A stretch of DNA of 64,000 bases from Actinotalea solisilvae (lineage in GTDB: Bacteria; Actinomycetota; Actinomycetes; Actinomycetales; Cellulomonadaceae): positions 124,001-188,000 of the forward strand of contig NZ_JADDKQ010000007.1 of assembly GCF_016464425.1 (NCBI RefSeq), read 5' to 3'. The notes beneath the pieces were generated by a model. That model saw nothing but the letters and a program-made list of their open reading frames with translations. It had not been told where the DNA came from and did no database searches. Shown here one piece after another: positions 45,423-53,615 of the stretch. Positions within the stretch are counted from its first letter, which is position 1; each line of letters opens with the position of its first letter. The position numbers and the translations under genes were made by a program.

Positions 45423-46409
45423 TCAGGTGCGCGTGCGCTCCTCGGCCGCCGCGACCTCCGGGAACAGCCGGGCGAGCGCGGCGCGCGCGTGGGCGACGGC
45501 GAGGTCCTTGGCCTTCGCCTCGAGCATGACGTCGAGAGGTCCGGGCGCCGCGCGCAGCAGGTCGACGAGGTCCCAGGGGGCGACGAAGTCGGCGTGCGGC
45601 GTGAGCCGCGGGGTCACGGGCACGCGCTCGACCCGGCGCGTGCCCGCGGGTCGGCGCTCGCTGATCTCGAGGTCGAGGCGCGGGCTCGACAGGTGCACCT
45701 TGGGGCGCACGTCGGCGGGCCACGTGGCGTACGCGGCCCGCAGCGCCTCCGCGGGCGGGACCTCGACCGACTCGGGCGACGTGCGGTGGTGGTGGTGGTC
45801 GTAGGCGATGCGGACGCCCGTGCGCCGGTGCAGCTCGAGCACGTCCGTGACGCCGAACGGGCCGTCGTCGTTCTCGAGCGCGAGGCGCGCCCGCGCGCGG
45901 TCCGACAGCCGCTCGTAGGCGCGCGCCCACCGGTCGAGCGCGGACGGCCGGTCCCCGTAGAGCCCGCCCACGTGCACGACGACGGCCGCCTCGGGGCCCT
46001 GGCCGAGCGCGTCGAGGAGCGCGGTGTCCATCTCGAGGTCGGCCGACGCGCGTGCGACGAGGTCCGGGTCGGCGGAGTTGATGACCGTGTACTGGCCGGG
46101 GTGCGTGGAGAGCCGCAGCCCGAGCGAGCGGGCGCGGTCGCCGAGCGCGGCGAGCTGGTCGGCGCACGCGTCGAGCTGGCGGCGGTAGTGCAGGTCCGGC
46201 AGGTCGGGGTGGGTGCCGTAGGGGATCGTCCCGCTCGAGAGGCGGAACATGCGCACGTCGATCCGCTCGAGGTGGTCGAAGGCAGGACCGAGCAGCTCGA
46301 GCGACCGCGACAGGTGCGGCCCGGACTGCCACCGCCGCATGTCCGACGTCGCGAGCCCGCCGGCCCCCAGGATCTTCACGGCGAAGCCGAGCCGGTAGGG
46401 GTGGGTCAC
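45423..46409 (-). CDS. uvsE: UV damage endonuclease (UvsE/UVDE)
   Basis: 328 residues, GTG 46409. TIM-barrel UV endonuclease that nicks DNA 5' of photoproducts and starts alternative excision repair. Motifs: RLGFAVKILGAGGLATSDMR, MFRLSSGTIPYGTHPDLPDL, LRLSTHPGQYTVINSADPDL, VVVHVGGLYGD, ARLALENDDGPFGV, the metal-rich IAYDHHHHRTSP and VMLEAKAKDLAV (Glu and the modified-Lys region). All metal ligands look present. It is divergent from a Nei-type glycosylase, so two DNA-repair genes share an intergenic region. Confidence 0.95.
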   Translation of the reverse strand: MTHPYRLGFAVKILGAGGLATSDMRRWQSGPHLSRSLELLGPAFDHLERIDVRMFRLSSGTIPYGTHPDLPDLHYRRQLDACADQLAALGDRARSLGLRLSTHPGQYTVINSADPDLVARASADLEMDTALLDALGQGPEAAVVVHVGGLYGDRPSALDRWARAYERLSDRARARLALENDDGPFGVTDVLELHRRTGVRIAYDHHHHRTSPESVEVPPAEALRAAYATWPADVRPKVHLSSPRLDLEISERRPAGTRRVERVPVTPRLTPHADFVAPWDLVDLLRAAPGPLDVMLEAKAKDLAVAHARAALARLFPEVAAAEERTRT

Positions 46410-46477
46410 CGGACCATCGTCAGGGCAGGCGCCCGCTCCCGCCTGCCGACGTCGGAGCGCTGACGTAGCCTCGGGCG

Positions 46478-47494
46478 GTGCCCGAAGGTCATACCGTCCA
46501 CCGGATCGCCCGCCAGTTCGACGCCGACCTCGTGGGTCACCGCCTGGCGGTCAGCTCCCCCCAGGGACGCTTCGCGGAGGGCGCGGCGCTGCTCGACGGC
46601 GCCGAGCTGACGACGTCGGCGGCGCTCGGCAAGCACCTGTTCCTCGGCTTCGGCTCCGACCCGGACGGGCGGGGCGTGCTGCCCGGCGCCGCGGTCGTCG
46701 CTGAGCGCTGGCTGCACGTCCACCTCGGCCTCTACGGCGCGTGGGACTTCCACGGGCGCGTCTCGCCGCTGGGCGACGGCGGCCCGGTCGCGTCCCTCGG
46801 CGCGCCGCGGCGGCGCGCGGTCCGCATGGGCGAGGGCGAGCGCGCGCTCCCGGGCGACGGCGGTGGCGGAGCCGAGGTCGCCGAGGAGCCCGAGGAACGG
46901 TTGCTCGAGGAGCCCGACGCCCCCTTCCCGCCCGCGCCGGTCGGCCAGGTCCGGGTGCGCCTCGCGGCGCCGGAGACGGTCGCCGACCTGCGCGGCGCGA
47001 TCACGTGCGAGGTCCTCACGCCCGACGACGTCGCCGGCATCGTCGCGAAGGCCGGCCCGGACCCGCGCGTCGACGCGTGGCCCGACCCGCAGGGCCGGTT
47101 CGTCGAGGCGGTCCGCCGGCGCAAGGTCGCCGTCGGGCAGCTGCTCATGGACCAGGCGGTCGTCAGCGGGATCGGCAACATCTACCGCGCCGAGCTGCTG
47201 TTCCGTGCGCACCTCGAGCCGCACACGCCCGGCGCGCAGGTCCCCGCCGAGGTGCTCGAGGGCCTCTGGCAGGACTGGGTCGCGCTGCTCGACGACGGCG
47301 TCCGGGTCGGGGCGATGCTCACGCGCGAGGACCTCGCCGACGAGGCCGCGCGCGCCGCGGCGCTCGCCGACCCGACCCTCCGGCACGCGGTCTACGGGCG
47401 CGCGGGCGAGCCGTGCCTGCGCTGCGGCGCGATGGTGCTGCGCGAGGACATGGCCACCCGCACGCTCTACTGGTGCCCGGGCTGCCAGGTGTGA
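46478..47494 (+). CDS. Fpg/Nei-family DNA glycosylase/AP lyase
   Basis: 338 residues, GTG 46478. Catalytic N-terminus PEGHTVHRIARQFDADLVGH (Pro2 and Glu3 after Met removal) is of the Nei2/actinobacterial type. The H2TH domain shows as LMDQAVVSGIGNIYRAELLF, and the zinc finger as AGEPCLRCGAM...YWCPGCQ with four cysteines. A low-complexity insertion (~110-150, GEGERALPGDGGGGAEVAEE) lies between domains and makes it longer than usual. Removes oxidised bases, giving base-excision repair next to uvsE. Confidence 0.92.
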   Translation: MPEGHTVHRIARQFDADLVGHRLAVSSPQGRFAEGAALLDGAELTTSAALGKHLFLGFGSDPDGRGVLPGAAVVAERWLHVHLGLYGAWDFHGRVSPLGDGGPVASLGAPRRRAVRMGEGERALPGDGGGGAEVAEEPEERLLEEPDAPFPPAPVGQVRVRLAAPETVADLRGAITCEVLTPDDVAGIVAKAGPDPRVDAWPDPQGRFVEAVRRRKVAVGQLLMDQAVVSGIGNIYRAELLFRAHLEPHTPGAQVPAEVLEGLWQDWVALLDDGVRVGAMLTREDLADEAARAAALADPTLRHAVYGRAGEPCLRCGAMVLREDMATRTLYWCPGCQV

Positions 47495-47542
47495 GGTGGG
47501 AATGAGGTGGGCCGCCGCCCGGACCTGGTGTGGGATCGCGGC

Positions 47543-48493
47543 ATGACGGTCGTCCTGGGCAGGCCCGGCGTGGTGGACCTCGGCGCCGTCGTGCGCGCGC
47601 TGGGCAGCTGGCAGCGAGACGACGGCCCGGTCCAGCTGCACCCGGGCGACGTCGGGTGGTTCGGACGGTTCGGCGCGGACGCTACCGCCGCCGCACTGCG
47701 CACGTGGAGCCGTGACGGGAGGGCCCTCGCGGTCGGCCTGCTCGACGGCGAGCGGCTGCTCCGGCTCGCGGTCGCGCCGGGGGCCGAGGACGACGAGGAG
47801 CTCGCGCGGCACCTGGCCGACGACGTCGCGCACCCGGAGCGCGGCGTGCTGCCCGCGGGCGAGGTCGACGTCGAGGCGCGGTGCGGCGGGGCGCTGGTCG
47901 CCCGGCTGCGCGCCGCCGGATGGAGCGACGGCGAGCCGTGGACGCCCCTCGTCCGCGGCCTCGCAGGGCCGGTCGAGGACCCGGGCCTGCACATCGAGAC
48001 GGTCGCAGCCGACCGTGCTCCGGCCTGGGCGGCGGTGCAGGCCGCGGCGTTCGGCCGGCCGGCGCCCGCGGTCGAGCGGTGGCACGCGATGGCCGACGGC
48101 CCGGCGTTCGCCGACGCGCGGTGCCTGCTCGCCCACGACCGCGACGGCGCCGCGGTCGCGGCGGCCACCGTGTGGTCGGCCGGGCCGGGCCGGCCGGGCC
48201 TCCTCGAGCCGATGGGCGTCCACCCCGACCACCGGCGGCGCGGCCACGGTGTCGCGATGACGCTCGCCGCGGCGGCCGCCCTCCGGGCACTGGGCGCGTC
48301 GAGCGTCGTGGTCTGCACACCGAGCGCGAACGTCGCCGCCGTCGCGACCTACCGGGCCGCCGGCTTCGTGGAGCTGCCCGCCGTGCGGGACGTGCACCGT
48401 GGCCCGGCGCGCCCGCCGTTGTCGCCACCGGACAACGCGGGCGCCGGAACTCGTGACGGCGACGCGCCCTCGGCCCCCGAGCCGCTCGGCTAG
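47543..48493 (+). CDS. GNAT-family N-acetyltransferase
   Basis: 316 residues, ATG 47543, 48 nt after the glycosylase. Two halves: an N-terminal GNAT-like domain without a clear acetyl-CoA loop and a C-terminal one with VWSAGPGRPGLLEPMGVHPD followed by HRRRGHGVAMTLAAAAALRA, the R/QxxGxG/A acetyl-CoA-binding motif, and ATYRAAGFVEL. Acceptor unknown. Tandem-GNAT architecture is seen in mycothiol- and ribosomal-modifying enzymes, but nothing here picks one. Confidence 0.85.
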   Translation: MTVVLGRPGVVDLGAVVRALGSWQRDDGPVQLHPGDVGWFGRFGADATAAALRTWSRDGRALAVGLLDGERLLRLAVAPGAEDDEELARHLADDVAHPERGVLPAGEVDVEARCGGALVARLRAAGWSDGEPWTPLVRGLAGPVEDPGLHIETVAADRAPAWAAVQAAAFGRPAPAVERWHAMADGPAFADARCLLAHDRDGAAVAAATVWSAGPGRPGLLEPMGVHPDHRRRGHGVAMTLAAAAALRALGASSVVVCTPSANVAAVATYRAAGFVELPAVRDVHRGPARPPLSPPDNAGAGTRDGDAPSAPEPLG

Positions 48494-48545
48494 CGTCGGC
48501 GCGCCGCACCCGTCGCGGCCCCCCACCAGCCTGGACGGAGCCCCA

Positions 48546-49313
48546 ATGGGTCTGCTCGACGGCAAGAACCTTCTCGTCACCGGCGTCCTCACCGAGGGCT
48601 CGATCGCGTTCCACGTGGCGCGGCTCGCGCAGGAGCAGGGCGCTCGGGTCGTGCTCACCTCCTTCGGGCGGCAGCTGCGGATCACCCAGGCGATGGCGCG
48701 GCGCCTGCCCGTCGAGGCGCCGGTGGGGGAGCTCGACGTGACCTCGACGGGCGACCTCGCCGCGCTCGCGGGCCGGGTCGGCGAGCACGTCGACCGGCTC
48801 GACGGCGTCGTGCACTCGGTCGGCTTCGCGCCCCAGTCCGTGCTCGGCGGGCGCTTCCTCGAGGCGGGGTGGGAGGACGTCGCGACGGCCCTGCACGTGT
48901 CGGCCTACTCGCTCCAGGCGCTCGCGGTCGCCGCCGCGCCGCTGATGGGGCGCGGCTCGTCGGTCGTCGGCCTCACGTTCGACGCGCGCTACGCGTGGCC
49001 GGTCTACGACTGGATGGGCGTCGCGAAGGCCGCGCTCGAGGCGACGTCGCGCTACCTCGCGCGCGACCTGGGGCCGCGCGGCGTCCGCGCGAACCTCGTC
49101 GCGGCCGGCCCGGTCCGCACGACCGCGGCCACGCACATCCCGGGCTTCGAGGAGATCGAGAGCGGCTGGTCCGCGCGCGCGCCGCTCGGCTGGGACGTCC
49201 GCGACCCCGAGCCGACCGCGCGCGCCGTCGTCGCCCTGCTGTCCGACTGGTTCCCCGCGACCACGGGCGAGGTCGTGCACGTCGACGGCGGGTTCCACGC
49301 GGTCGGGACCTGA
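48546..49313 (+). CDS. fabI: Enoyl-[acyl-carrier-protein] reductase (NADH)
   Basis: 255 residues, ATG 48546 with GGAG upstream. SDR-type enoyl reductase that completes each fatty-acid elongation cycle. MGLLDGKNLLVTGVLTEGSI contains the FabI/InhA G-V-x-x-x-x-S-I nucleotide loop, with VHSVGFAPQ and the catalytic YDWMGVAKAALEAT (Tyr-x6-Lys as Y...MxxxK). The C-terminus VVHVDGGFHAVG is typical. Usually next to fabG in actinobacteria; here it stands alone. Triclosan and isoniazid-type inhibitors target this family. Confidence 0.94.
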   Translation: MGLLDGKNLLVTGVLTEGSIAFHVARLAQEQGARVVLTSFGRQLRITQAMARRLPVEAPVGELDVTSTGDLAALAGRVGEHVDRLDGVVHSVGFAPQSVLGGRFLEAGWEDVATALHVSAYSLQALAVAAAPLMGRGSSVVGLTFDARYAWPVYDWMGVAKAALEATSRYLARDLGPRGVRANLVAAGPVRTTAATHIPGFEEIESGWSARAPLGWDVRDPEPTARAVVALLSDWFPATTGEVVHVDGGFHAVGT

Positions 49314-49370
49314 GCCGACGTCGCCCGCCAGGGACGAAGGTCCGCCTCCCACCAGGGGCGGCGCACGAGA

Positions 49371-49401
49371 CTTACGGCCGCGTAGGTTACGCATCCGTAG
49401 G
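49371..49401. promoter_or_regulatory. Nested palindromes upstream of the flavoprotein gene
   Basis: GCGTA-GGT-TACGC (49380-49392) is a perfect 5-bp palindrome nested in CTTACGG (49371) with CCGTAGG (49395), 6 of 7 matches. It lies 18-48 nt before the start at 49419. TACG-rich palindromes like this are common TetR-type operators in actinobacteria; no candidate regulator is adjacent. Confidence 0.5.
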
Positions 49402-49418
49402 TCGTCGGGAGACCCTTC

Positions 49419-50873
49419 ATGGCCGCAGCGCCGGCACGTCCGACCCGCTCGACCCCCGCGGCGGCGATCCGCCCGCACGTCATCCAGGGCGGCATGGGCG
49501 TCGCCGTGTCGTCGTGGCCGCTCGCCCGCGCGGTGTCGCTCGCGGGGCAGCTCGGCGTCGTCTCGGGCACCGCGCTCGACGTCGTGACCGCCCGGCGCCT
49601 GCAGGACGGCGACGTCGGCGGGCACCTGCGCCGCGCGCTCGCCCACTTCCCGGTGCCCGCGATGGCGGCGCGCGTGGTCGAGCGGTACTTCCGTCCCGAC
49701 GCACGGCCGCCGGGGCTGCCCTACCTGCCCGTGCCCAAGCTGGGGCTGCGACCGTCCGCCCGCGCGACGGAGCTGTCCGTCGTCGCGTCGTTCGCCGAGG
49801 TCTGGCTCGCCAAGGAGGGGCACACGCGCGCGGTCGGGATCAACCTGCTCGAGAAGATCCAGATGGCGACGCCGAGCGCGGTCCTCGGGGCGATGCTCGC
49901 AGGCGTCGACGTCGTGCTCATGGGTGCGGGCATCCCGGCGCAGATGCCCCGGCTGCTCGACCGGCTGGCCCGGCGGGAACCCGCTTCCGTCGACGTGCGC
50001 GTCGACGGCGCGACCACCGGCTACGAGGTCGGCGTCGACCCGCAGGCATTCACCGGCGCGCACGACGAGCCGCTGCACCGCCCGATGTTCCTCGCGGTCA
50101 TCGCCGCGCACGTGCTGGCCGTCCACCTCGCGCGGGACGCCGCCACGGCGCCCGACGGCTTCGTCGTCGAGGGCCACCGCGCGGGCGGGCACAACGCGCC
50201 CGCGCGCGGCCGTCCGGTCCTCACCGACGACGGCCAGCCCGTCTTCGGCCCGCGGGACGACGCCGACCTGGCCGCGGTCGCCGCCGTGGGTCTGCCGTTC
50301 TGGATCGGCGGCGGCCAGGGCGCGCCCGGGCAGGTGCGACGCGCACGCGAGGCGGGCGCCGTCGGCGTGCAGGTCGGCTCCCTCTTCGCGCTCGCCGAGG
50401 AGTCCGGCCTCGACCCTGACCTGCGCGGGCGCGCGCTCGCGGACCTCGCGGCGGGCACGCTCGAGGTGCGCACCGACCCCCGCGCGTCGCCCACCGGGTT
50501 CCCCTTCAAGGTCGCCCGGCTCGCCGGCACCCAGTCGGACCCGGAGGTCCACGCGGCGCGCGAGCGGCTGTGCGACGTCGGCCACCTGCGGGTCCCGTTC
50601 GAGCGCGCGCCGGGGTCCGTCGGCTACCGCTGCCCGGGCGAACCGCTCGCCGCGTACGTCGAGAAGGGCGGCGACGTGGCCGACACCGAGGGCCGCACCT
50701 GCCTGTGCAACGGCCTCCTCGCCGACGTCGGCCTCGCCCAGACGCGCCGCGACGGCTACGTGGAGCCGGCCCTCGTCACGCTCGGCAGCGACCTCGACGG
50801 GGCGCGGGACCTCGCCCTCCGGCACCCCGCGGGCTGGACCGCCGCCGACGTCGTCGACCACCTGCTCGCCTGA
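49419..50873 (+). CDS. NAD(P)H-dependent flavoprotein, nitronate monooxygenase/FabK fold
   Basis: 484 residues, ATG 49419. TIM-barrel FMN protein: IRPHVIQGGMGVAVSSWPLA, VVSGTALDVVTARRL, INLLEKIQMATPSAVLGAML (catalytic-pocket region), GVDVVLMGAGIPAQMPRLL, FVVEGHRAGGHN with the family's active-site H-R-A-G-G-H-N, and FWIGGGQGAPGQVRRAREAG plus AVGVQVGSLFAL for FMN phosphate. It is longer than typical nitronate monooxygenases (~320-370) because of a Cys-containing C-terminal extension (TCLCNGLLADVG). It sits directly after fabI. Confidence 0.88.
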   Translation: MAAAPARPTRSTPAAAIRPHVIQGGMGVAVSSWPLARAVSLAGQLGVVSGTALDVVTARRLQDGDVGGHLRRALAHFPVPAMAARVVERYFRPDARPPGLPYLPVPKLGLRPSARATELSVVASFAEVWLAKEGHTRAVGINLLEKIQMATPSAVLGAMLAGVDVVLMGAGIPAQMPRLLDRLARREPASVDVRVDGATTGYEVGVDPQAFTGAHDEPLHRPMFLAVIAAHVLAVHLARDAATAPDGFVVEGHRAGGHNAPARGRPVLTDDGQPVFGPRDDADLAAVAAVGLPFWIGGGQGAPGQVRRAREAGAVGVQVGSLFALAEESGLDPDLRGRALADLAAGTLEVRTDPRASPTGFPFKVARLAGTQSDPEVHAARERLCDVGHLRVPFERAPGSVGYRCPGEPLAAYVEKGGDVADTEGRTCLCNGLLADVGLAQTRRDGYVEPALVTLGSDLDGARDLALRHPAGWTAADVVDHLLA

Positions 50874-50900
50874 CCCGCCCGAGGTCCCGCCCTCGCGCGG

Positions 50901-52130
50901 CTACAGCCGGTCGAGGGGGACGTCCCCGGCCAGGTGTGCCCGGTCGACCCGGCGGCCGGAGACGACGAGCTCCTCGATCTGCTCCGAGACGTCCCACACG
51001 TTGATGTTCGCGCCGGCGAGCACGCGCCCGTCGCGCAGCCAGAACGCGATCAGCTCGCGCGACGCGAGGTCGCCGCGCAGGACGACGTCGTCGTAGCCGT
51101 CCGGGCCGACGTGGCCGACGTACTCCATCCCGAGGTCGTACTGGTCGGTGAAGAAGAAGGGCAGCCGGCGGTCGGGCTCGCTCCGGCCGAGGATCGTCCG
51201 TGCGGCGGTCTCGCCGTGCCGCACGGCCGTCGCCCAGTGCTCGACCCGCACGCGTGTGCGGAGCACGGGGTGCCACGCGTGCGCGATGTCTCCGGCCGCG
51301 AGCACGCGCGGGTCGCTCGTGCGCAGCAGCTCGTCGACGACGACGCCGTTCGCGACCTCGAGCCCCGCGGCCTCGGCGAGCGCGGTGCGCGGCACCACCC
51401 CCACGCCGACGACGACGACGTCCGCGGGCACCGTGCTGCCGTCGCCGAGCGTGACGCCCGTGACCCGCTCGTCGCCGGCGAGCGCCGTCGCCTGCACGTC
51501 CGTGCGCACGTCGACCCCGTGGTCCCGGTGCAGCGCCGTGAGCAGGGGTGCGACCTCTGGTCCCAGCACGCGCAGGAGGGGCATCGGGCCCGCCTCGAGC
51601 ACGGTCACCTCGCCACCCCGCTCCCGGGCGACGGCCGCGACCTCGAGCCCGATCCACCCGCCGCCCACGACGACGACGCGTGCGCCGGGCACGAGCGCGT
51701 CGCGCAGGCGGTCCGCGTCGTCGACCGTGCGCAGGGTGTGGACGCCGGACAGGTCCGCGCCGGGCACGGCCAGCCGGCGCGGCTCGGCCCCCGTCGCGAG
51801 CACGAGGTGGTCCCACCGGAGGTCCTCACCGTCGGCGAGGCGCACGGTCGCCGACGCGCGGTCGACGGCCGTCACGCGCGTCGCCCGGCGCAGGTCGACG
51901 TCGTGCTCGGCGTACCAGGCCTCGGGCTGCAGCGTGGCGGTGTCGGTGGGAGCGCCCGCGTCGTCGACGTCGGTCCCGCGCAGGCGACCCTTGGACAGGG
52001 GTGGCCGCTGGTAGGGCAGGTGCGGCTCGTCGCCCACGAGCACGACGCGGCCGTCGTACCCCTCGGCGCGCAGGGTCTGCGCGACCGTCGCGCCGGCCAC
52101 GCTCGCGCCCACGACCACGGTGACGCTCAT
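50901..52130 (-). CDS. FAD-dependent NAD(P)H reductase, ferredoxin-reductase type
   Basis: 409 residues, ATG 52130 overlapping the folE stop (ATGA). Two dinucleotide folds: SVTVVVGASVAGATVAQTLR for FAD and ARVVVVGGGWIGLEVAAVAR for NAD(P)H, plus VLAAGDIAHAWHPVLRTRVR and the Fer2-reductase-like C-terminal domain (FFFTDQYDLGMEYVGHVGPD). This is the rhodocoxin/rubredoxin reductase-like group that passes electrons to small iron-sulfur or haem partners. No ferredoxin gene is near. Translated in tandem with folE. Confidence 0.92.
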   Translation of the reverse strand: MSVTVVVGASVAGATVAQTLRAEGYDGRVVLVGDEPHLPYQRPPLSKGRLRGTDVDDAGAPTDTATLQPEAWYAEHDVDLRRATRVTAVDRASATVRLADGEDLRWDHLVLATGAEPRRLAVPGADLSGVHTLRTVDDADRLRDALVPGARVVVVGGGWIGLEVAAVARERGGEVTVLEAGPMPLLRVLGPEVAPLLTALHRDHGVDVRTDVQATALAGDERVTGVTLGDGSTVPADVVVVGVGVVPRTALAEAAGLEVANGVVVDELLRTSDPRVLAAGDIAHAWHPVLRTRVRVEHWATAVRHGETAARTILGRSEPDRRLPFFFTDQYDLGMEYVGHVGPDGYDDVVLRGDLASRELIAFWLRDGRVLAGANINVWDVSEQIEELVVSGRRVDRAHLAGDVPLDRL

Positions 52131-52780
52131 CGCGGACCGCCCGACGGCGCTGCGAGCGCGAGGAACTCGGCGCGCGACCGTGCGTCGTCGCGCAGCGTCC
52201 CGAGGAGCGCGGACGTCACGGTCGTGGCGTCGGCCGCACGCACGCCGCGCAGCGACATGCACTGGTGGTCCGCCTCGACGACGACGCCCACGCCGCGCGG
52301 CTCGAGCGTCTCCCACAGCCAGCGCGCCACCTGCTGCGTGAGGCGCTCCTGGACCTGCGGCCTGCGCGCGAACAGCTCGACGACGCGCGCGAGCTTGGAC
52401 AGCCCGAGGATGCGCTCGCCCGGCAGGTAGCCGACGTGCGCGACACCCGTGAACGGCAGCAGGTGGTGCTCGCACACGGACTGCACCGGCAGCGACCGCG
52501 CCACGACGAGCTCGTCGTAGCCCTCGTCGTTGGGGAACGTCGTGAGGTCGAACGGGCGCGGCGTGAGCATCTCGGCGTAGGCGCGGGCCATGCGGGCCGG
52601 GCTCTCGGTGCGCGACTCGTCGTCGAGGTCGACGCCGAGCGCGACGAGGAAGGCGCGGGCCGCGTCCTCCGCGGCGTCGAGGTCGACCGCCGTCGTCGGC
52701 GCGACGCGCAGGTGGCGCGGCGTCGCGCCGGTGCCGCCCCGGGCGTCGTCGCGCGGCACGGTGAGCGTGGAGAGGGTCAC
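52127..52780 (-). CDS. folE: GTP cyclohydrolase I
   Basis: 217 residues from GTG 52780, chosen because GGAGG lies 5 nt upstream; an ATG at 52843 would place the start inside the -10 region. Converts GTP to 7,8-dihydroneopterin triphosphate, first step to folate and pterins. Zinc and active-site motifs: SVCEHHLLPFTGVAHVGYLP (Cys, His), ILGLSKLARVVELFARRPQV and EADHQCMSLRGVR (second Cys). It is not with ftsH/folP as in the usual actinobacterial folate cluster but with an FAD reductase and opposite a SufR-like regulator. Confidence 0.95.
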   Translation of the reverse strand: MTLSTLTVPRDDARGGTGATPRHLRVAPTTAVDLDAAEDAARAFLVALGVDLDDESRTESPARMARAYAEMLTPRPFDLTTFPNDEGYDELVVARSLPVQSVCEHHLLPFTGVAHVGYLPGERILGLSKLARVVELFARRPQVQERLTQQVARWLWETLEPRGVGVVVEADHQCMSLRGVRAADATTVTSALLGTLRDDARSRAEFLALAAPSGGPR

Positions 52781-52814
52781 GGCGACCTCCGAGGTCTTGA
52801 GGAGAACATCGTTG

Positions 52815-52843
52815 ACGTTAGACGCGCCCCGCTCTTCCGTCAA
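52815..52843 (-). promoter_or_regulatory. folE promoter
   Basis: On the minus strand TTGACG (52843-52838) and TAACGT (52820-52815) are 17 nt apart, a near-consensus housekeeping promoter. It overlaps the upstream region of the divergent SufR-like gene, whose own -10 may be TAGAGT (52857-52862) with a leaderless ATG at 52869. CGTTAGA occurs twice (near 52816 and 52854) as a possible shared operator half. Confidence 0.7.
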
Positions 52844-52868
52844 TGGTCGTCTCCGTTAGAGTTCAGCC

Positions 52869-53591
52869 ATGACGGACCAGCCGGACCCGGGGCCGGGCGC
52901 CTCCACCGCGGACCTCGCCCGCGCGGGCGCGCTGGCCGAGCCCGTGCGCCGGACGCTCTTCGACTGCGTCGTCCGCCTCGGCCGCGCGGCGAGCCGCGAG
53001 GAGGTCGCGGCGGCGGCGGGCGTCCCCGTCCACACGGCGAAGTTCCACCTCGACAAGCTCGTCGAGCACGGCCTGCTCGACGTCGAGTTCCGGCGGCTGA
53101 CGGGGCGCACCGGCCCGGGCGCCGGACGTCCGGCCAAGCTCTACCGGCGCTCCGCGCGCGAGGTGCAGGTGTCGCTCCCGACCCGGCGCTACGACCTCGC
53201 GGGCTCCGTGCTGGCGACGGCGGTCGAGTCCGCCGCGCGGTCGGGCGCGCCCGTGATGGCCGAGCTTGCGCGCGCGGCGCGCGGCGCGGGCACCGGCCTC
53301 GGGGAGGCGGCGCTCGCCCGGGGAGGCGAGGGTGCCGGCCCGCGCGCCGCGCTCCTCGCCGCGCTCGCCGACGTCGGCTACGACCCGGCCGAGGAGGGCG
53401 CTGACGTCGTGCTGCGCAGCTGCCCGTTCCACGCGCTCGTCGCCGACCACACCGCGCTCGTGTGCGGCATGAACACCGAGCTCCTCGCCGCCGCCGCGGC
53501 GGCCTCCGGCGCGGACGTCACCGCGCGGCTCGAGCCGGTGCCGGGCCGGTGCTGCGTGGTGCTCGGCCCGCAGGCGACGTCGGCGGGCTGA
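52869..53591 (+). CDS. SufR-like iron-sulfur winged-helix regulator
   Basis: 240 residues, ATG 52869, probably leaderless. N-terminal wHTH (PVRRTLFDCVVRLGRAASRE, then EVAAAAGVPVHTAKFHLDKL). The C-terminal domain resembles SufR/ArsR-type sensors: LRSCPFHALVADHTALVCGM supplies Cys ~185 and ~199, and PGRCCVVLG supplies Cys ~228 and 229, a plausible [Fe-S] or metal site. It is not near a suf operon but divergent from folE plus an FAD reductase. I infer it represses that pair in response to iron-sulfur or redox state. Confidence 0.85.
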   Translation: MTDQPDPGPGASTADLARAGALAEPVRRTLFDCVVRLGRAASREEVAAAAGVPVHTAKFHLDKLVEHGLLDVEFRRLTGRTGPGAGRPAKLYRRSAREVQVSLPTRRYDLAGSVLATAVESAARSGAPVMAELARAARGAGTGLGEAALARGGEGAGPRAALLAALADVGYDPAEEGADVVLRSCPFHALVADHTALVCGMNTELLAAAAAASGADVTARLEPVPGRCCVVLGPQATSAG

Positions 53592-53615
53592 CCGGTCCGC
53601 TGGCAGGCTGGGCGG

